A stretch of 14,673 nt of DNA from CAYRWK01 sp964427965 (GTDB lineage: Bacteria; Patescibacteriota; WWE3; UBA101185; UBA10185), in the NCBI GenBank assembly GCA_964427965.1, contig CAYRWK010000019.1:1-14673 (forward strand). Direction: 5' to 3'. The notes beneath the pieces were generated by a model that saw nothing but the letters and a program-made list of their open reading frames with translations, was not told where the DNA came from and made no database searches. Position numbers and translations under genes: made by a program. Positions 13,139 to 14,673 of this stretch are shown piece after piece (the first letter of the stretch is position 1; every line of letters starts with the position of its first letter).

Positions 13139-14218
13139 ATGTCCGATGAGCTGGATCCTAACAAATACCACATGCTATCAAAATCCCAAAAAAAGTCTCT
13201 AATACTAATTTTGACCACTGCGTTTGTCATTTTTGGACCAATTATTACTTTTTTTTACTATAGTTTTGCCATAAACAGACCGGCACAGGTAGATATTGAA
13301 TCATCTTTTGAAATAAAATCAGGCCAAGGGCTAAACGACATTGCCAAAAACCTGTACCTACGAAATCTAGTTAATTCTGAAACATTGTTTAAAGCTTACG
13401 TGTTACTAAATAATATGGATGACAGTATTGAGGCCGGAGTTTATAAAATCCCCGCCGGAGTTACAATTATTGATTTGGCCGGTATATTACAACACGGCAC
13501 GGATGATGCGTCAGTAACATTTTTAGAAGGTTGGAGGGTTGAAGAATTTGCAAGACTTGCCAACCAAAGATTAAAAGATGTGGATTATGAAACATTTGTT
13601 AAAGAAGCAAAGCAATATGAAGGCTACCTTTTTCCCGATACATATTATCTAAGTTCAGATACAACCGAGCAATCTCTTTTAGATTTACTCAGAAATACTT
13701 TTAATCAAAAAACAAAAGATGTTTTAACGGAGGAAAATTTATCTAAAGCAAAACTAACTTTAGAGCAAGCGGTCATTATTGCCTCAATTATAGAAAGAGA
13801 AGAAAGGTCAGAAGAAGAACGCCCGATAGTTGCAGGAATTCTTATCAAAAGATGGAAAAATGACCAGCTTATAGGGGCAGACGCCACCACTCAATACGCT
13901 ATTGCGGCTATAAGGGCGGGGTGTCCATTAGAATCATCTGAAGTATGCCCTAAAGATGAAATCGCAAAACAAGTACAATGGTGGCCCCAAGACATCACTT
14001 CCGAGGAATTAAGCTTCAACAGCCCATTCAATACAAGAAAAAACGCAGGTCTTCCGCCGGCACCCATTTGCAACCCAAGCCTTTCAGCATTAAAAGCCAC
14101 AATCAACTATACAAGTACTCCCTATAACTACTATCTCCACGATAAAACCGGTCTTACTCATTATGCAAAAACTCTGGAAGAGCATAACTTAAATGTCGCC
14201 AAGTATCTAAGCGAGTAA
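13139..14218 (+). CDS. mltG: endolytic murein transglycosylase MltG
   Basis: MltG (YceG-like) is an inner-membrane lytic transglycosylase that cleaves nascent peptidoglycan strands. The 359-residue protein has a cytoplasmic start (1-18), one transmembrane helix (about 20-44), a LysM-like region (about 55-118, SGQGLNDIAKNL) and the catalytic domain. That domain shows LEGWRVEEFARLA (129-141), EGYLFPDTYYLS (161-172), ASIIEREE (215-222) with catalytic E219, GADATTQYAI (246-255) and SPFNTRKNAGLPPAPICNPS (295-314). A segment at about 260-290 contains C262 and C270, which could form a disulfide outside the membrane; I do not recall these as family-conserved. Transcription diverges from rnpB. The gene overlaps the convergent downstream gene by 12 bp. 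Confidence 0.94.
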   Translation: MSDELDPNKYHMLSKSQKKSLILILTTAFVIFGPIITFFYYSFAINRPAQVDIESSFEIKSGQGLNDIAKNLYLRNLVNSETLFKAYVLLNNMDDSIEAGVYKIPAGVTIIDLAGILQHGTDDASVTFLEGWRVEEFARLANQRLKDVDYETFVKEAKQYEGYLFPDTYYLSSDTTEQSLLDLLRNTFNQKTKDVLTEENLSKAKLTLEQAVIIASIIEREERSEEERPIVAGILIKRWKNDQLIGADATTQYAIAAIRAGCPLESSEVCPKDEIAKQVQWWPQDITSEELSFNSPFNTRKNAGLPPAPICNPSLSALKATINYTSTPYNYYLHDKTGLTHYAKTLEEHNLNVAKYLSE

Positions 14219-14506
14219 CGCGTTAGACAACATTTCTTTAGTAACTTTAATTCCCAGGGAGTCCATAACAAACTCAGGTATACAAATTTCACACGACACT
14301 TTAAAGCCTATTTCGGCATCCATCACTTTTGTAGCCAGCTGACAAGACAAATCACAGCAAATGGTCTGCTCCAAATCAATAAAAAATCTCATGGTATTGT
14401 CCGAAATGGGCAGGGCAAGTATCACCTTTTCGGCTTTATTAAAAAAGTAAGCGGTGTATTTATTGTCAGTATGAACAATTACCAGCATGGTAAGTTTCTT
14501 TAGCAT
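14207..14506 (-). CDS. hypothetical cysteine-containing protein, 99 aa
   Basis: No family is recognised. The N-terminal half alternates hydrophobic strands (MLVIVHTDNKYTAYFF, VILALPI, MRFFIDL), suggesting a small beta-rich fold. The second half holds five cysteines in the order CC (50-51), C55, C73 and C76 (CEIC), which could bind a metal. The C-terminus is helical. ATG 14506 is chosen because a promoter on the same strand places its -10 five nt upstream; an internal ATG (residue 7, 14488) is possible. The stop lies inside mltG, a 12-bp tail-to-tail overlap, and the start faces a divergent gene across fewer than 20 bp. Tight packing with intact neighbours argues it is real rather than a shadow ORF. 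Confidence 0.6.
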   Translation of the reverse strand: MLKKLTMLVIVHTDNKYTAYFFNKAEKVILALPISDNTMRFFIDLEQTICCDLSCQLATKVMDAEIGFKVSCEICIPEFVMDSLGIKVTKEMLSNALLA

Positions 14507-14510
14507 AAGT

Positions 14511-14516
14511 TATAAT
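14511..14516 (+). promoter_or_regulatory. -10 element for the rightmost gene, leaderless
   Basis: A perfect TATAAT (14511-14516) is followed by 7 nt (AATGCAG) and ATG 14524. No clear -35 or Shine-Dalgarno is seen. Confidence 0.5.
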
Positions 14517-14540
14517 AATGCAGATGTTAGCTCTGCTCAA
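14512..14540 (-). promoter_or_regulatory. promoter of the 99-residue cysteine protein
   Basis: On the minus strand TTGAGC (14540-14535), a 17-bp spacer and TATTAT (14517-14512) are followed by 5 nt and ATG 14506. The -10 overlaps the plus-strand TATAAT, so the two divergent promoters share bases. Confidence 0.5.
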
Positions 14541-14673
14541 AAACATTTACCAAAAAACTGAAACGATCAAAGGCAAGAAACTTTTGTACCTTATCTCCAT
14601 TGTATTCTTTGTCTTTCTGCTACTCGGCATACTCTTTGGCTATATTACAAGTTTAATATTAAATAAAAATGAA
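14524..14673 (+). CDS. membrane protein N-terminus, cut by window end
   Basis: Fifty in-frame codons are open to the end of the window. A basic N-terminal stretch (KNIYQKTETIKGKK, about 6-19) precedes one strongly hydrophobic helix (LLYLISIVFFVFLLLGILFG, 20-39), then a polar segment leading out of the membrane. This is a type II-like signal anchor. An in-frame ATG at 14518 is an alternative start, but the TATAAT spacing favours 14524. The family cannot be told from this piece. A penicillin-binding protein would fit next to mltG but nothing here proves it. Confidence 0.6.
   Translation, partial: MLALLKNIYQKTETIKGKKLLYLISIVFFVFLLLGILFGYITSLILNKNE

Noticed and set aside
12708..13202. Several short ORFs on both strands
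   Set aside because: They lie over rnpB, whose conserved core motifs explain the sequence.

Overview
This is a compact, AT-rich bacterial chromosomal segment. Gaps are tiny, several genes overlap, TGA is used as an ordinary stop (rny, dnaJ), and no mobile elements or CRISPR arrays are visible. The mix of housekeeping genes suggests Candidate Phyla Radiation / Patescibacteria, perhaps near Microgenomates or WWE3: a zinc-finger-less DnaJ, a stand-alone MetRS-tail tRNA-binding protein, a MiaB without its TRAM domain, an RNase Y without a clear membrane anchor, and many apparently leaderless genes. That placement is inference; no rRNA or ribosomal protein is present to test it.

Layout. 1-339 is a non-coding leader with a near-consensus promoter and repeats. 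340-3200 (+) carries RNase Y (rny), a previously uncalled 51-residue two-helix membrane microprotein, a YmdB-family phosphodiesterase and an HU protein, closed by a good terminator. 3348-6111 (-) carries an 8-helix membrane protein, a 101-residue unknown, a soluble PAS histidine kinase and a 116-residue membrane-anchored unknown, closed by a hairpin. The first three look like a sensor kinase split into separate polypeptides. 6164-7057 (+) is a DUF2156/LPG-synthase-C-like transferase that overlaps, tail to tail, a methyltransferase (7038-7796, -). 7873-8259 (+) is a small 4-helix membrane protein.

8328-12761 (+) is a run of housekeeping genes: dnaJ under a recognisable CIRCE heat-shock operator, a MetRS-tail-like protein, miaB and miaA (the two enzymes of the ms2i6A37 tRNA modification) and an AI-2E/PerM-family permease. 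The RNase P RNA gene (rnpB) lies on the minus strand at about 12747-13104, and its 3' end is encoded inside the permease gene. mltG (+) diverges from rnpB over about 35 bp. The window ends with a cysteine-containing unknown (-) and the start of a membrane protein (+) that diverge from overlapping promoters.

Themes. RNA metabolism (rny, ymdB, rnpB, miaA/B, MetRS tail) is concentrated here. At six transcription-unit starts a -10 element ends 5-7 nt before the ATG and there is no usable Shine-Dalgarno, so leaderless initiation looks common. The genes with the clearest Shine-Dalgarno sites (rny, ymdB, HU, the 116-residue unknown, the MetRS tail, miaA) lie inside operons or have a longer leader. 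The main candidates for undescribed biology are the three-part sensory operon, the anchor-less RNase Y with its adjacent membrane microprotein, and the leaderless promoter architecture.
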